From: Paramecium sonneborni
Lineage: Eukaryota > Ciliophora > Oligohymenophorea > Peniculida > Parameciidae
Assembly: GCA_905182985.1 (NCBI GenBank)
Contig: CAJJDN010000159.1
Location: 1-64,000, forward strand
Direction: 5' to 3'
DNA: 64,000 nt
Within the stretch, counting starts at the first letter, position 1; each line of letters opens with the position of its first letter. Below the pieces are notes generated by a model. It was not told the DNA's origin and did no database searches. It was given only the letters and a program-made list of their open reading frames with translations. A program made the translations under genes and the position numbers. Positions 49,409-61,862 of this stretch are shown piece by piece.

Positions 49409-50144
49409 ATTTATTTAATATTTTATTATTAATATCTATATTTAATTTTTAAAATTATAAAATTATAAAATTAATGAAAATTAAAATTATACATTTCTTT
49501 AACTATTATCTTTATACATTTTACAGATTAATTTAATTAATTATTCAAATTTAAATAAAAAAGATCTCTACTTTAGAGAATAAATTATAAGAAAATCATT
49601 TTAGATCTATTGGAAGAATAAATACAAAAAAAATTAAATTAAAATTGCTAGTTGTTATTATAATCAAATTAAATTATATAATTTCTATGAATTTGTTATT
49701 TTAGTTTAAAACTAAATAATCAATAAATTTTTTACTCTTTCTTTTAAGATTCAATTATTACCACTGTTATGTTAGGGTTGAGCTAATAGCTGATGTGGAA
49801 TTTACAAATAATCAATAATCAATGGAAATACAACATGCACCTATAGCATTAACAAATTATTTACTAAAAGGACGGATGTGATGCCTTTCATCAGATAAAT
49901 AAATTAAAAGAGTAAAATAAATCAAAAAATTAAAATGAAACTACTTTAAAGCAAAGAAGGTAACAAAATCAGCATATAAATATATTCAATAAATTTATTA
50001 TTATGTGTTTGTGTATATTCTTATTAATAAAAGATTTTTTCTATTTATTGGTATTTTTTATTTTATTAGTTTATAATAATTATAATATATTTATTTTATT
50101 TTAAAATGTACTTTTTAATCTATATTAGATTTTGAATAAAGAAA
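49409..50144. other. Intergenic, nothing recognised
   Basis: AT-rich DNA. A slightly more GC-rich patch near 49760-49880 has no open frame worth calling. Confidence 0.45.
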
Positions 50145-50396
50145 ATGAACTAATTAATTGTAGTGATCATTACTTGGTCCCAAAAAAACAAAATTTATAA
50201 TATCGAAATAGATCCTAAAACAATGGTTTCGGATTTATAAAAAGAATTGGCTGAAATGTTTGAAAATATAATCCCAGAACAAATTACTCTAAATTATGCA
50301 GGAGAAATTCTTCAACCTAAAGAAACATTAGAATAAAAAAATATTAAAAAAGGAGCCTAAATTGAAATGTTAATTTAGAGACTAGGTGGATTCTGA
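50145..50396 (+). CDS. Ubiquitin-like protein ending in Gly-Gly-Phe
   Basis: A single exon of 83 aa (252 nt, exact). The text fits a ubiquitin fold along its whole length: NKIYNIEIDPKTMVSDLQKE, LAEMFENIIPEQITLNYAGE, ILQPKETLEQKNIKKGAQIE, MLIQRLGGF. Position for position the end IEMLIQRLGGF mirrors the HLVLRLRGG end of ubiquitin, with one extra Phe after the double glycine. A protease would have to remove that Phe for conjugation; otherwise it acts as a standalone ubiquitin-like protein. A related gene lies at 41879-42373. Confidence 0.85.
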
Positions 50397-50470
50397 TTTA
50401 TTTATAAATTAGATGAAAAAATATGTTATTGTTAATATATAATTTTGATAAGTAAAATAGAATTAGAGTT

Positions 50471-51481
50471 TCATTCCTGATTTTTGCAGCAAACAAATAA
50501 ACAATAAAATGTGATAATAGTTCCCTTAATTACTTAATTGTTCTCTAAATTAAACTAAAAAAATAAAAATAATTCTACTCGTCCTTAAAGTATTTATTTC
50601 AATGCAATCATTAAACAAATTGGATAAATTAAGCAAAATGGAAGACTGATAAGAAGAATTATTTCTTTTAAATAGAAAGAAAAATAGATAATAACAATTA
50701 TTTCTATTATGATAGGGACTATAAAAATAATTTTTAAGTTTACAATATATTCTTAATTTGGTTTATTCTATCAAAACATAAATTAAGGCTATAAAATTAA
50801 ATGCAATATTTGCGAAAAAAGCAATGATTGAACACACTGCTATTGGAATCATTACTTTAAATATTACTATTAAATTACTTTCAATTTTATTGAATCCATT
50901 CCACATTAAACTACAAAAGAGGAATAGGTAAAACATTAAATAGCTAAATATAAGACCAAAGTAAATTAATAAGCATTTAAAGTTCTATAATAAGAAAACT
51001 TTATATATACACTCTAAATTTGCCTCTTTATAACAAATCTACTTAATAAAATCATTGATGCTGCTGAAATTATAAGGAGAATGGGATATAGAAAGTTAAA
51101 TTGAAAACCAATTCTGGATTTTAAATACTATATTAAGAGGTACATAATCAAATAAAAAATAAACGTCCAAAAAATAAATAATCCCAAGATTCCACTAATA
51201 AAGTATTTTTACTTTGAAAATTCTAAATCTTTTATTAGATTTGATTTTTGAGGAATTAATAATTGAACTTAATGTTAATCAATTTAAGGTATTACTTAAT
51301 TAGTTTAATATTATGAGTATTGTTAATATTATTGCCACTATTAATTATTAATTGATTAAGCATTAATATTAGGAGTAATTTAATCTTAAAATTCGCTAAG
51401 TTAATAAGATAATTCTTAATGTTAATTTGATTATTGTTATTCTTAGACATTATCTAAATTTGGATATTTTGCTTATTACAT
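50471..51481 (-). CDS. Multi-spanning membrane protein with Gln-rich N-terminus
   Basis: Minus strand, ATG 51481 to TGA 50471, about 310-320 aa. The first 90 residues are Gln/Asn-rich (MQQAKYPNLDNVQEQQQSNQ). About six hydrophobic helices follow: LGLFIFWTFIFYLIMYLLI, FLYPILLIISAASMILL, LIYFGLIFSYLMFYLFLFC, PIAVCSIIAFFANIAFNFIA, EIIVIIYFSFYLKEIILLIS, PFCLIYPICLMIAL. Introns of 28 and 25 nt were placed; one more frame correction is still needed. No transporter motif was recognised. Confidence 0.7.
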
Positions 51482-51732
51482 AAAATTATTTAAATAAGAA
51501 TATTTCTAAAATTTTTATCATTCTTAAACACACACAATACAGAATAATTTCCATAGAAATAGATTATTTCTTTAATTGAAAAAGCCAATATTAATAAAAT
51601 ATTAAATATTTTACTAGATTAAGTTAATCAGATATGATATAAAATGTCTTTTTGAATATATTTGATAAATAAAATAATTATATATTGAAATAATTAATTA
51701 TTTATTCGAAGATTGTAATAAAAAAATATAAT

Positions 51733-52369
51733 TCAATATCTAGTTTTAGTTTTAGCTTAAACATTAGCGAATTATGATAGTTTTTTTAATTGTTCTGGTT
51801 AGGATTGCATCAAGTGATTTTTCTTAATTGTTTCTTTGAGTAATTTGCTAGATTTAGTTTCTACTGAAATTCTACTCTTTGCTGTTGATGGTCTAGATGT
51901 ATAAGCTTCAGCTTGTTTTTTAGCAGCTACTGCACCATAATCATAAGCTAAAACATTTTTAATTGGGGATGGAGTTCTTTGTATTTGAATTAACTTTATA
52001 CCTATTTTTTCTACCGAATACTTGCTATTTAGGAGTCTCAGTGATTCTTGGTTTACCTTATACAACCTTTTATCTAATATCATGTGACTATCTGAATTCT
52101 TAGAATTCTTTGGCCGTACATAAATTACGTTTAATGCTCATTATATTTGTTTTTTTAAAGTCCTTCTCTGGTCTAATATCCATTGATGCAAAATGCTCCA
52201 TATGACATAATACTTCTCCTAATGACTCTTCTTTTCCAGGGACTGTTCTAACACCAAATGCACAATTCGGAATTGGATATGTATTTGGTTTAGCTTTTCC
52301 AACATCATCCTTTACAATTAGAGGATTTGCTGAATATTTTTACCAAGGATAAACAGTTTTATTCGACAT
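51733..52369 (-). CDS. CFAP77: Cilia- and flagella-associated protein 77 (CFAP77)-like
   Basis: Minus strand, ATG 52369 to TGA 51733, one 25-nt intron; spliced 612 nt gives exactly 203 aa. Family-like stretches in order are NPLIVKDDVGKAKPNTYPIP, DFKKTNIMSIKRNLCTAKEF, EFRQSHDIRQKVVQGKPR, and, across the intron, VFGRKNRTPSPIKNVLAYDY with GAVAAKKQAEAY. CFAP77 is a microtubule-inner protein of ciliary doublets. The intron is certain because it rejoins the GRKNRTPSPI text. The C-terminus is basic and Ser/Thr-rich. Confidence 0.82.
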
Positions 52370-53074
52370 TATGATTTAATATATTAAATACTAATTTTAT
52401 TAATAAACTAATAGAAACATTTTTATACATATATTTTTAACAACAATTTTCCTTTTTTATCATTCTTGTTCATATATCTTTACCATTAAATAATTAAGAA
52501 ATAACAAACAAGTTTATTATTATATTTTTAAAACTAATTTTCTAAATAATAATATTTTATAATAACAATCTAATTATTTATCATTGTTATTTGGTTATTC
52601 CATCAATTTCTAAAGAATTATATGAAGTTTTTATTTCTATGCATATTATTCAAGATATTAAATAATATTGAACAAGTAATATTAAATAAAATAATATTTT
52701 AATTAAGAATAAATTAAGTCCAATTAGAATTAAGTATCCTAGTAAGATTGTTTAAGATTTTATTTAAATTCTATCAATTGTTATTTATTTTTTGAGATGA
52801 TTATAGAATTCAAAAGCATTATAGAAAAATAATTAAAAAATTATATTGAATTAAGTTTTAATTTATGAATTTGTATTATTTATAAATAATTCTCATATTT
52901 AAGTATTTCTATAATATTTTTCTTATAAAGCATTTAATTTAATGAGAAAAGTTTGGATTTATAATTTATTCTGACTAAAATTAATGATTGTAAAAAAAGA
53001 AAGAAATAAATTTATATATTAGATGATAAGATATATTAAATTTGATAAAAAATGATAGATTTATCAAATGGATA
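52370..53074. other. Intergenic, nothing recognised
   Basis: Very AT-rich DNA between two minus-strand genes. It holds the CFAP77 upstream region; no frame or repeat was supported. Confidence 0.5.
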
Positions 53075-54404
53075 TCAATTATTTAATTATTAGAATGCTT
53101 CTTCTTCATTTAAATATACTAAATCTAATAGGCGATAGATATGTAAACATCCTCCTCCAAAATATTCATGTTCTTGGCATGTGCTTACATAAGTCCATGG
53201 ACTTTTATCATTAATATCAAAATCATTGATACTACCTCTTGATAATGATAAAAATATGAAAAATACTTATGACCAAAATAACAGAAGGTAGTTTCTTTGG
53301 TTTAAAAGTTAACAGAATACAATTCTTCACTTCCAATAGTCAAATGATTTCTATCAGGTCCAAATTACAGTGAATAAACTTATGAAAGATTATCCACTTC
53401 TTTAACGTAATCTTAAATTCCAATAGGTTTTCGTATATCAATAATATGTACACTTCCATCTAATGAACCACTTGCAATATAATTTTCATCATGTTAACTC
53501 CAACTTACACAATGAATATCTTTTTTATGTACATCATTTAGATTCCAACATTTTCCTCCATCAATTCTTTAATCCCAACAAATAATTTATCTATTTTAAC
53601 AACATGATATCAATTGATCTGTTTAAAATTTATTAAATGACATGTCTACAACTTCAGCTTGATGTCCAGTCAATACAGTTCTTTTATCTAATTTGATTGA
53701 ATCATTGCCACATATATTACTTAGTTCTCTTTTACTAGTAAAAATAGAACTAGTTGATAATCTAGTTTAATAATCATTTATATCCCATAATAATATTTTA
53801 CAATCTTTCCCACCACTACCTAATTTATATTCTTATGACCAATCTAAAGCTGTTGAATGACCTTATTAAGAATGTCCCATTAAATATATTTCAGGAATAC
53901 CTGCATGTGGATCTTTCGGATTCTATTAAGTCTTATGTTTTGTAACATCCCATACCAATACATTACTATTATCACTTTTAGTAGCAATCAATTTCTAAGT
54001 AGTATTACATTTTATAATATTAACATCTCCAGGATGTACAATCATTTATCGTATCTTTAAATGTGGATTCTTATAAAATTGTAATTACTAATATACGAAA
54101 GTGACTTAATGATTAATCTAATATTTCACTTAAGGAATATCTAAATTATTATTTCTTTATTACCTACAGTAGCTACTATTAATTGACATGGAGTCTATTT
54201 CCAAATGTTTGTCACTTCATCATATATTCCATCTGTTTTGATTGCAAAATATACTTTTTGTCTAATATATTCTTTTGTTTCTTATACAATCGGTCCCCAT
54301 TTACATGATGTTACAGGCCAATCTATATTGTTTTCATATGTGAAATCAGTTATACAAGGACCTATTTATCTCCATTTTTATTATTTTGGAGTTAAATAAT
54401 TCAT
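53075..54404 (-). CDS. RbAp46/48 (RBBP4/Msi1)-like WD40 histone-binding protein
   Basis: Minus strand, ATG 54404 to TGA 53075, roughly 420 aa with introns of 20-30 nt. The N-terminus WRQIGPCITDFTYENNIDWP is the conserved H4-binding start of the CAF-1 p48 family. Seven blades are suggested by IVHPGDVNIIKCNTTQKLIA, NVLVWDVTKH, DWSQEYKLGSGGKDCKILLW, VVDMSFNKFQTDQLISCCQN, IICWDQRI, IHCVSWSQHDENYIASGSLD and VHIIDIRKP. A 29-nt intron near the end restores FGHKGSINDFDIND. These proteins present histones H3-H4 to chromatin assembly, deacetylase and Polycomb complexes. Confidence 0.83.
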
Positions 54405-54654
54405 CTTTCTTATTATTCCAAAATTATATATATATATATATATTTTTAGAAATTTATTTAAAAACTTATTGAATTTTCATCTTCAAAGTACTCATTACAT
54501 TTAGTCTAAATTTGATGTTGAAATACATTTTACTTTTTAATTAGGATTTATTAAGATTTCTAAAATTCAGATATCACAATTTTTATTCTAATCTATAAAA
54601 CTATTCTCAAATCATTCTGTATTTAATTTTTTCAAGATTATTTTCATTTATCAA

Positions 54655-55010
54655 ATGAATTATGCTTACAAAAGGAGTAAAAGATCATACATCAAAAGTT
54701 CTTCTTAAACCAGAAAAATGTTAGCCGAATTAGTCTTAATTTAGGGGTTTAACATTAAAAATGTAAGAATTACTTTATTTTAATTTAGGCAGCTCAGAAA
54801 TTACAAATTAAGTATGCGACTGCAAAATCAATCATCATCTATTACAAATAGAATGTTATCAAGCAATAATAGAAGTCTAATTAGACGAAAAGATGTTCTT
54901 ATGCTTCTGCAAAAAATGCTATTTCTTACACGATTGTATCAAAATTAGCCGGGTTGGAAGTAAATTGTAGAAGTATTCACTTCCTAAAAATGGACGTCAC
55001 TAAGCAATGA
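54655..55010 (+). CDS. Small helix-turn-helix protein, paralogue of 23806-24152
   Basis: ATG 54655 to TGA 55010, one 26-nt intron; spliced 330 nt gives exactly 109 aa. The N-terminus is basic (MNYAYKRSKRSYIKSSSQTR) and leads to GFNIKNAAQKLQIKYATAKS, aligned with GIKIKHAAKQLKINYAAAKT of the other gene. The intron sits at the same codon (after IKN or IKH). The second halves share only ISKLAG/VSKLAG, so this part is evolving fast. I infer a DNA-binding role. Confidence 0.75.
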
Positions 55011-55423
55011 TTATATTATATTATAAATCAATCACAATTGAGGTAATTTTCTATGGGATGGAAGATAAGTCGATAGGATTAATAAATTAGTATTGTAAAT
55101 TATTTTACAGTGTTATTGGACAGAAATTTTAATTCTAAAATATATATATAACTATTCGAAAATTACATTTGTTACTTAATTTTATGTAGAATTCCCATAA
55201 ATAAGGATCTAGAATTAGGAGATGATTCATATTTTTGAACATGATCAATTACTTATTAACTGAATTCAATGTAATAAATTGTATAAATCAAAAATTTATT
55301 GTAATTAAAAACTTATCCCAATATGTGTAAATTAGATTTATTAGTTGAGTTGTGTTAATACATATAATCTGACTTTCAATTCTCATATTATAAGAGCATT
55401 ATTAAATTACATAATAAACTTTA
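55011..55423. other. Intergenic, nothing recognised
   Basis: AT-rich spacer between two plus-strand genes with no supported feature. Confidence 0.5.
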
Positions 55424-57981
55424 ATGGGTCATTGTACAAGTTAAATTTAACATAATAAATCTCCTCAAAAATAAAATGGAAAAACTTCTTCAATAGGAAC
55501 AATGAAGTTCAATAGTGAATTATCTAATATTAGATTGAATCATCCATCAAAATCATGCTATCTTAAAATTGATATTGGTGGATATTATAAATTCGATACT
55601 CCAAAGCACTTTGATTTAGAAGGAAAGCATGGTGTAAGATTGCTAAGTTATAATAATAGTGGAAGAGATAAATAACATTGTAATTAGAAGTAACTGAAAT
55701 TTAATTGAGAGAAAAGTATTTGCTTTTCATACTCTATGAAGATGATAAAGAACTCTCTTAATTGCGTATATCTTTGTATGAAATAATCTCAGGACCTCAA
55801 TTTTTTGATTATCAATTAGGAAAAGGTAGAATTTCATTTAATATGATTATGGCATAAATTCTTTAACTAGAAATAAATCCATAAGATTTAATATGTACAA
55901 TGAACACATGTATTCAAGAAAAACAATATTTATTCAATCTTAGATTAGTGACACGTAAGATGCAATTTCTCTCAGAAAATTCAGATAAATTTAATAATCC
56001 TGCTTATATAAAAGGGAGAAGTGCATCCTATAATTATATACAAGATGAATTATTTAGAATACAATGGTTGAACACAGAAATGCCACATTTGATTGTAGAA
56101 CTGCCAATTAATGAGATTTCAAATTCTTCATTATAAGTATGTATTTGGAGTATAAATAAATCAAATGAAGATCATTCACCTACTAGGAAATCTGTAAAGT
56201 CTCTCAATTATCATGTAGAAGCTATTGATCAAGTCTTATTCGCTGAATCAAATATAGCGTTAAATTATTTACTTTAAAATCAGGAGGAATAGATGACTGA
56301 TCATAGTATTCATAGATGTAATATAACAAAAGGATTATGGTTAAGAGGAAATAAGATTGGATAAATGCAGTCAGACTTTTCTATTAAGATTCCTACCCAT
56401 ATGAAATAATAAATGATTGGATTAAGAACAGAAAAGGGATGCACTATTGGAACAGGTATATTAGCTAATTAAAGCATAAAGGAAATCAATGAAGTAGTAA
56501 GTTAATTTGAGAAGTTGAGTTAGATTATGTTTAAATTATCTAACAATTAAACTTCTTAAAAGTAATAATTAATGGCTGAGTTGCTGAATACAGCTTAGCA
56601 ATTACTTATAACTGTGAGTAAGAGTGATAAAGATTCTTAATTAAGACAATTCTATTATAAGAGTTATGATGATTTGATGAAGGGATAAGAAATATTTATA
56701 AAAATTGCAGAGAATCTCTTGAATTTTGTTGATAAAATAGAGGGTAACATAAGAGAGATATATTATGAAATATTATTGATTGTTTGTATCCGAGGTGAAT
56801 TAAGTTTAGGCTCAATGGGATATTTTGATGATTGCAAATAATTAAATAAAAAGTAATTGAAATTTAAGAGTTAAATATGTTGCCATTTTTAATAGTTTCT
56901 CTATAACACTTTAAATATTACCTTATAAAAGATATGTTTAAAAGCAATGTCTCCAAAAGAGAAAGCATTTGTAGAGAAATTCCTGGCTAGTTCTTTTTTT
57001 AAAGTTCCAGAATTTAGAGAGGCATTTGTAAATGCTTTACAAAATTCGAATGATCCTGAATTATCAGAATGGCGTGGAACTGATTATTAATTAGATGAAC
57101 CAGAGAATTTTAGAACTGAATAAATTACTGTATTATTTGATTGGTAAAGTTACTTTTATAATTATTTACCTTCAAATTTAAATATTAATGCAGTTACATT
57201 AACATCAGATGAAGAATGGCGTAGAATTATTTCTAAAAGAAACACAACATTTTTTTTCTTTGTTTAAGCTTTATGTTTACATATACAATAAAAAATTTAA
57301 AAAGATATAATTCCTTGGAAAGATATTCCTGGATATAGAAAAATTTTGAAAGGTCTTTTATGTGAATTAAAAATAAGAGAATCATATCCTGATGCAATGA
57401 TTAATGCAATCACATAAGTTGTTACTAATGGAGGACCTTTAAATGTCATAATTATGATTTTGTATAATAAAACTAAGTAATTTATGTATTTTTATTTATT
57501 TAAAGCATTTATTCAAGTGATAGAGTTGTTTAAGTGATGGATTTAATTAGCTAATGTATTTAATAATGTCAAACAATTCCAACAAATTTTGATTACTCTT
57601 TCTTTTTAAATGGATTGAGAATTGCAGTAACTTAATGTTAGAATGCATTTGTTATTGCAAAGAGTCTACATTTAATTTACAATAATTATTTAGTATTTCC
57701 ATTAGAATTTAAAAAAGCTATTGTTGACTTTTTATTTGAAGCTTAATGTTATGAATTATTTTTACATTGGTCTAAGACTGTTAGAAGTGTTTATATTAGT
57801 TTACTAATTTATCGAATTTATCATTTACATCGAAATAATAAAATTTAAATTACTGATGAAAATTAATTTGATAAATAATATTTCTAAATAACAAAACCAA
57901 AGAGATTGTAAAGTTATTATGAAAATAGAAAAGAGGAAACTTAATTGATGGTAACTCATTTATTATTTTTAGTTAGAGTGA
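55424..57981 (+). CDS. Large conserved-looking protein with C2-like N-terminus, unknown
   Basis: ATG 55424 to TGA 57981, introns of 26, 29 and 22 nt; spliced 2,481 nt gives exactly 826 aa. It begins MGHCTSQIQHNK, where Gly2 could be myristoylated. Residues about 40-150 look like a C2-type beta sandwich (CYLKIDIGGYYKFDTPKHFD, TLQLEVTEIQLREKYLLFIL). The rest is helical with good codon usage, including SLGSMGYFDDCKQLNKKQLK, SPKEKAFVEKFLASSFFKVP, EEWRRIISKRNTTFFFFVQA and KLRIYHLHRN-like basic stretches. There is no catalytic motif. It may be a peripheral membrane scaffold; I could not name the family. The last 22-nt intron is optional because the frame also closes without it. Confidence 0.8.
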
Positions 57982-58009
57982 TTATATTTATTTGAAATAT
58001 TCACGATTT

Positions 58010-58468
58010 ATGATGAATATTGAATCAGCTAAAGCTAAATTTATAAGTAAATATTCTATAAAAGAATTACCGTTGATTTAAAGGATGAAAATGAAATTAG
58101 AATAAAAACTAAAATAAGAAGGTTCAATAAAAGATTTAGCTATTTGTGAAGAATAAGTTAAAACATCAAATATGGACATAGATAAAAAAATAATTTATGA
58201 AAGAAAAATAGAATTTAGAAATCCAAATAAAAAAAAAACAATAATTTTAAATGAAAATCATATAAGATATTTATCTGCTGCTTTAAGTGAATATAATGAA
58301 ATGTAGAAACAATATACTAAATGGAGATAATAAAATATAGCTTCTGTTTAAGCATCAATATAGGGAATGACAGATGAAGAAAAAGCAGCAAAGCTTACAT
58401 AATTTCCAGTTCCACAAATTAAACTAATGTAAACTTATGATATGAAAGAAGGCAAACAGGAATAATGA
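58010..58468 (+). CDS. Small coiled-coil protein, unknown
   Basis: A single exon of 152 aa (459 nt, exact) starting MMNIESAKAKFISKYSIKE. It is highly charged and helical. The C-terminal half reads LNENHIRYLSAALSEYNEMQ, then WRQQNIASVQASIQGMTDEE, and ends PQIKLMQTYDMKEGKQEQ. It resembles axonemal or cytoskeletal helix proteins only in composition. It follows the preceding gene by 28 bp on the same strand. Confidence 0.7.
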
Positions 58469-58554
58469 TATTTGTTTTATGTTTCAACTATTTATTTGTT
58501 TAATATATTATGTTTAACATTTTCATTGGCCTTATGAGTTCCAAAGATGAAATG

Positions 58555-59910
58555 TCACTGCAATATAAAATTTGTATTATTATATTGCTTATTTGATTAA
58601 CTTTGATTATTTTACATAATGTTAAGCTAACTAGTGAATTCTAGTTTTGGTTAACATTGAATAAACATGTGATATTAAAACATTTTGAATAAATGACTAA
58701 TATCTGTTAATGAATACAATCGTCCCATTGAGTTTGAACATCCCAAGCATCTTGAACATAATTGTTAATTAACTTGAATACCATATTATTAACATTATTG
58801 TTATTATTATTGTTATTATTATTGTTATTATTATTGTTAATATTATTGTTATTATTATTTATCTATTCCTAATAATTGTTATTATTAATAAGTTCCTAAT
58901 AATAATTATTGTTAATTAGGTCCAAGTTATTCATATTCCATCAGAAACTTTTAGAAAGATTATTATTAATAATCAAATTATTGATTAATTAATTCTTATG
59001 GATTCTATTATATATCAAGTCCAATCTATTCCTCTTTAATAACTTTATTTTTTTCTTCATCTATATCCTAATTTTCTTATTTTACATTAATTAGAGATTC
59101 AGTCTTCTCTTTTGATCGAGTCACCCTTTCATAAACATCAGTTTTCAAAGTCCTAAGTTGCGATTTCTTTATTTTAATAGAGCTATTTATATATTTATAT
59201 TATTTGTTTTTCTTTTTCCTTTTATATTTAGTAATATTTAATGAATCTTAAGAATCTTCTTAATGATCATCTTCATCTGATTCTTCAAGATCTGATTAAT
59301 ATCTTCTTTTTAAATTGGCATAAAATCTATTCTTTACCATATTTTCCTATATAATAAGTAAAAGGATATTACAGGTCGACCTTTTAAGAAAGTTGATATA
59401 TAACTCCACTTAGTTCCAAACTTTTTATAAAGTCTTAATATAATTTTATCTTCCTCTTCAGTCCATTTCTCATTATTAATATGTCCCTATAGTTGATTTA
59501 AATAACGTTCTCGAACTTGTTTTCCAGTTCTCCAGTTCATAACTGTGCATATCTTACTCCATTTTTTTCCATACTTTTATACTAATTCCTTTAATTATTC
59601 ATCCTCCTATTGAGACCACAATTATCTTGAAAGTGTCTTAAAATCAATAAAATATTATTACATTTTCTGGATGCAATTATTACCATTTCATCATACATTC
59701 TAATGGACTTGGCCCATTTAAATAAGTACTTATCGACTTCCAGTTTCCCTATTAACAATCGTATTGTTCGTTTAGTTTCTCAACATCTTCAGCAGTCCAA
59801 ACATATTTACACTTTTTTATTTATAAATTAGAACAAACCTCATAAATACTTTCTTATTCAACTCTACTTTTTAATTAGTTGGATGCAGCACTAATCTCAG
59901 AGGTAATCAT
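58555..59910 (-). CDS. Three-repeat MYB (R1R2R3) transcription factor with poly-Gln tract
   Basis: Minus strand, ATG 59910 to TGA 58555, about 420 aa with introns of 20-30 nt. Three MYB repeats stand in a row: YVWTAEDVEKLNEQYDCQQG with NWKSISTYLNG; LWSQQEDEQLKELVQKYGKK with WSKICTVMNWRTGKQVRERY; and KWTEEEDKIILRLYKKFGTK with WSYISTFLKGRPENMVKNRF. The spaced Trp residues that form each hydrophobic core are present, so DNA binding is expected. An acidic and basic linker (DLEESDEDDHQEDSQD, YKRKKKNKQYKY) follows. A (TAA/CAA)n tract then reads as poly-Gln in this code. R1R2R3 MYBs elsewhere control cell-cycle genes. Confidence 0.88.
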
Positions 59911-61862
59911 TTCTTTTTTTTAAAAATATTACATTAAATCAACACTCAAAATCACATTTAATATTACAAAATGATTAATTATTATTTTTTGAATCTTTTT
60001 ATTTTTAATTACATACCTCTTAATATAGATAAAATCTATATCAATCAACATGCAACTTTATACCCCTATTTTTTTATTTAACACTAAAGAAAGATTTTAA
60101 TTTGAATTAATATAATCTCAAAATAATTATTATTTATATAAATTTTGATTTCTAAATGGTTCCTTAATTTCAATTCAAATTTATCAAATACTACATTATA
60201 CCATTTAAATTATTGTTTCCACCATACTCTCTTGTAATTTGCTTTAAATTCTTTCATTATTTACCTCATCTTTCAATCAATTTTGATCTTTAATATTAAC
60301 AATTAGTTTCATTCATAACCGCTATTATAAAATAGTCAATCTTAATCTATTCGTTTAATTCGTCTTTATTACATTTTCAATAGGTAATCATTTCTTGAAA
60401 ATTCAGACAAAATATAAAAATAGAAAAATTTTCATTTTGAATAATGTCATCATAGAATAATCAAAATCCATGTTTGCCTGTAAATTGCAATTGATTCGAA
60501 TAGTACTTCTAAAATTATTAATTCAATTGACGTTAAAGTTAAAATTTGTCTAACTCTTAAAGGAAGCTATTACTATAAAACTTCATAAACTTAAAGAAGT
60601 AATAATAAACAATAATAATAAGAAAGAATTATGTTATTTATACACAAATTCAATTTTTTGAAAGAAACCTTCACTACTTTCGGCATCTGTGGCGTTACGA
60701 ATTAATCTATTTTTATATATATTTCATAATATAAAAATTTATATATTAATATTAAAAACTTCAAAGCAATGATATTTGTATAGTATCTTCTCTTTACACT
60801 TTAAAATAGAAAATATAATCATTTCAAAATCATTAGATAGTTAATTATTATCCATATAAAATAAAAAAAATGCTTTAAGTAAATATATAGATTCTTGAGA
60901 GAGTTTCAAGAAAATTCTAACTCGTTCTCAATCTAAATATAAGTTTTCATGTTAGAAGTGTGGCTATATTATTGTATTTGTACTCTGTATAAAATTTCTA
61001 ATTCTATTAATTAGGCTATATAAATTAAATATTTCTTATCTTTTACTCGTTTCCTTTGATTTGTATCTTTTTATATTAAAATTCTTAAACAAATTTTCTT
61101 AGATTTAATTTTATGCATAGATAATGTGATTATTTTTGATTTTATTTTATCCTTTCCTCCTCCAAGCATTGATCATTATAAATTAAATCCAGTTATAATC
61201 AGTCTCATATTCATATGCATCTGTTCTAGTGATATTTATGATATTAATAAATTTCTCTTTAAATTATTATTATTTTTACTCTGGTTTTGACAAATAATTT
61301 CAAAACCCAAAATTTTATTATTCAAAAAATCATCTTGTCGTATAAGACTTTTAAATTATATAGTTTTTAACTGTTAATTGGAAGTCTTTTTTCTAAAAAT
61401 CTGCTTTCCATCATCTTTGTTTGATAATATAAGAATAAAAGCTTCAAAATTATATTATAAATCTTTTCTCATTAAATATAATTTACTTTTTTTTTGATCC
61501 ATAAAGAAAGTTTTCAAAAAGTAGAACATCTATAAAGTTAGTTATTCCCTTAAGAAATAACATACAATGTAAATTTTTTTTAATATTTAATTTGATTATG
61601 TACTTTAAATCATTGAAAAATGTAATACAAACGTGAAACTTATCAAAAATTGATAATTTAGAATTTAGAGATTGAACTCTTGATAAAAAATAATCAAAAA
61701 ATAATGAATATTAAAACCTAAGTTTTAAAATTTTTTTAACAAAATTTAAATATATATATATAATTTTTTATTAATGAAGCTTAAATAAATTTTAAAAATA
61801 ACACAAAGAAAAGTGAAGTAAAACGGTATAAATAGATAATTAATAGTATAGTAAATATAGAT
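59911..61862. other. About 2 kb without a supported gene
   Basis: AT-rich DNA upstream of the MYB gene. No frame of useful length and no RNA gene was recognised. The first few hundred bases must contain the MYB promoter. Confidence 0.45.

Noticed and set aside
60681..60720. Slightly GC-rich patch that might be a tRNA
   Set aside because: No T-loop GGTTCGA-type motif or cloverleaf pairing could be found; no tRNA gene was recognised anywhere in the window.
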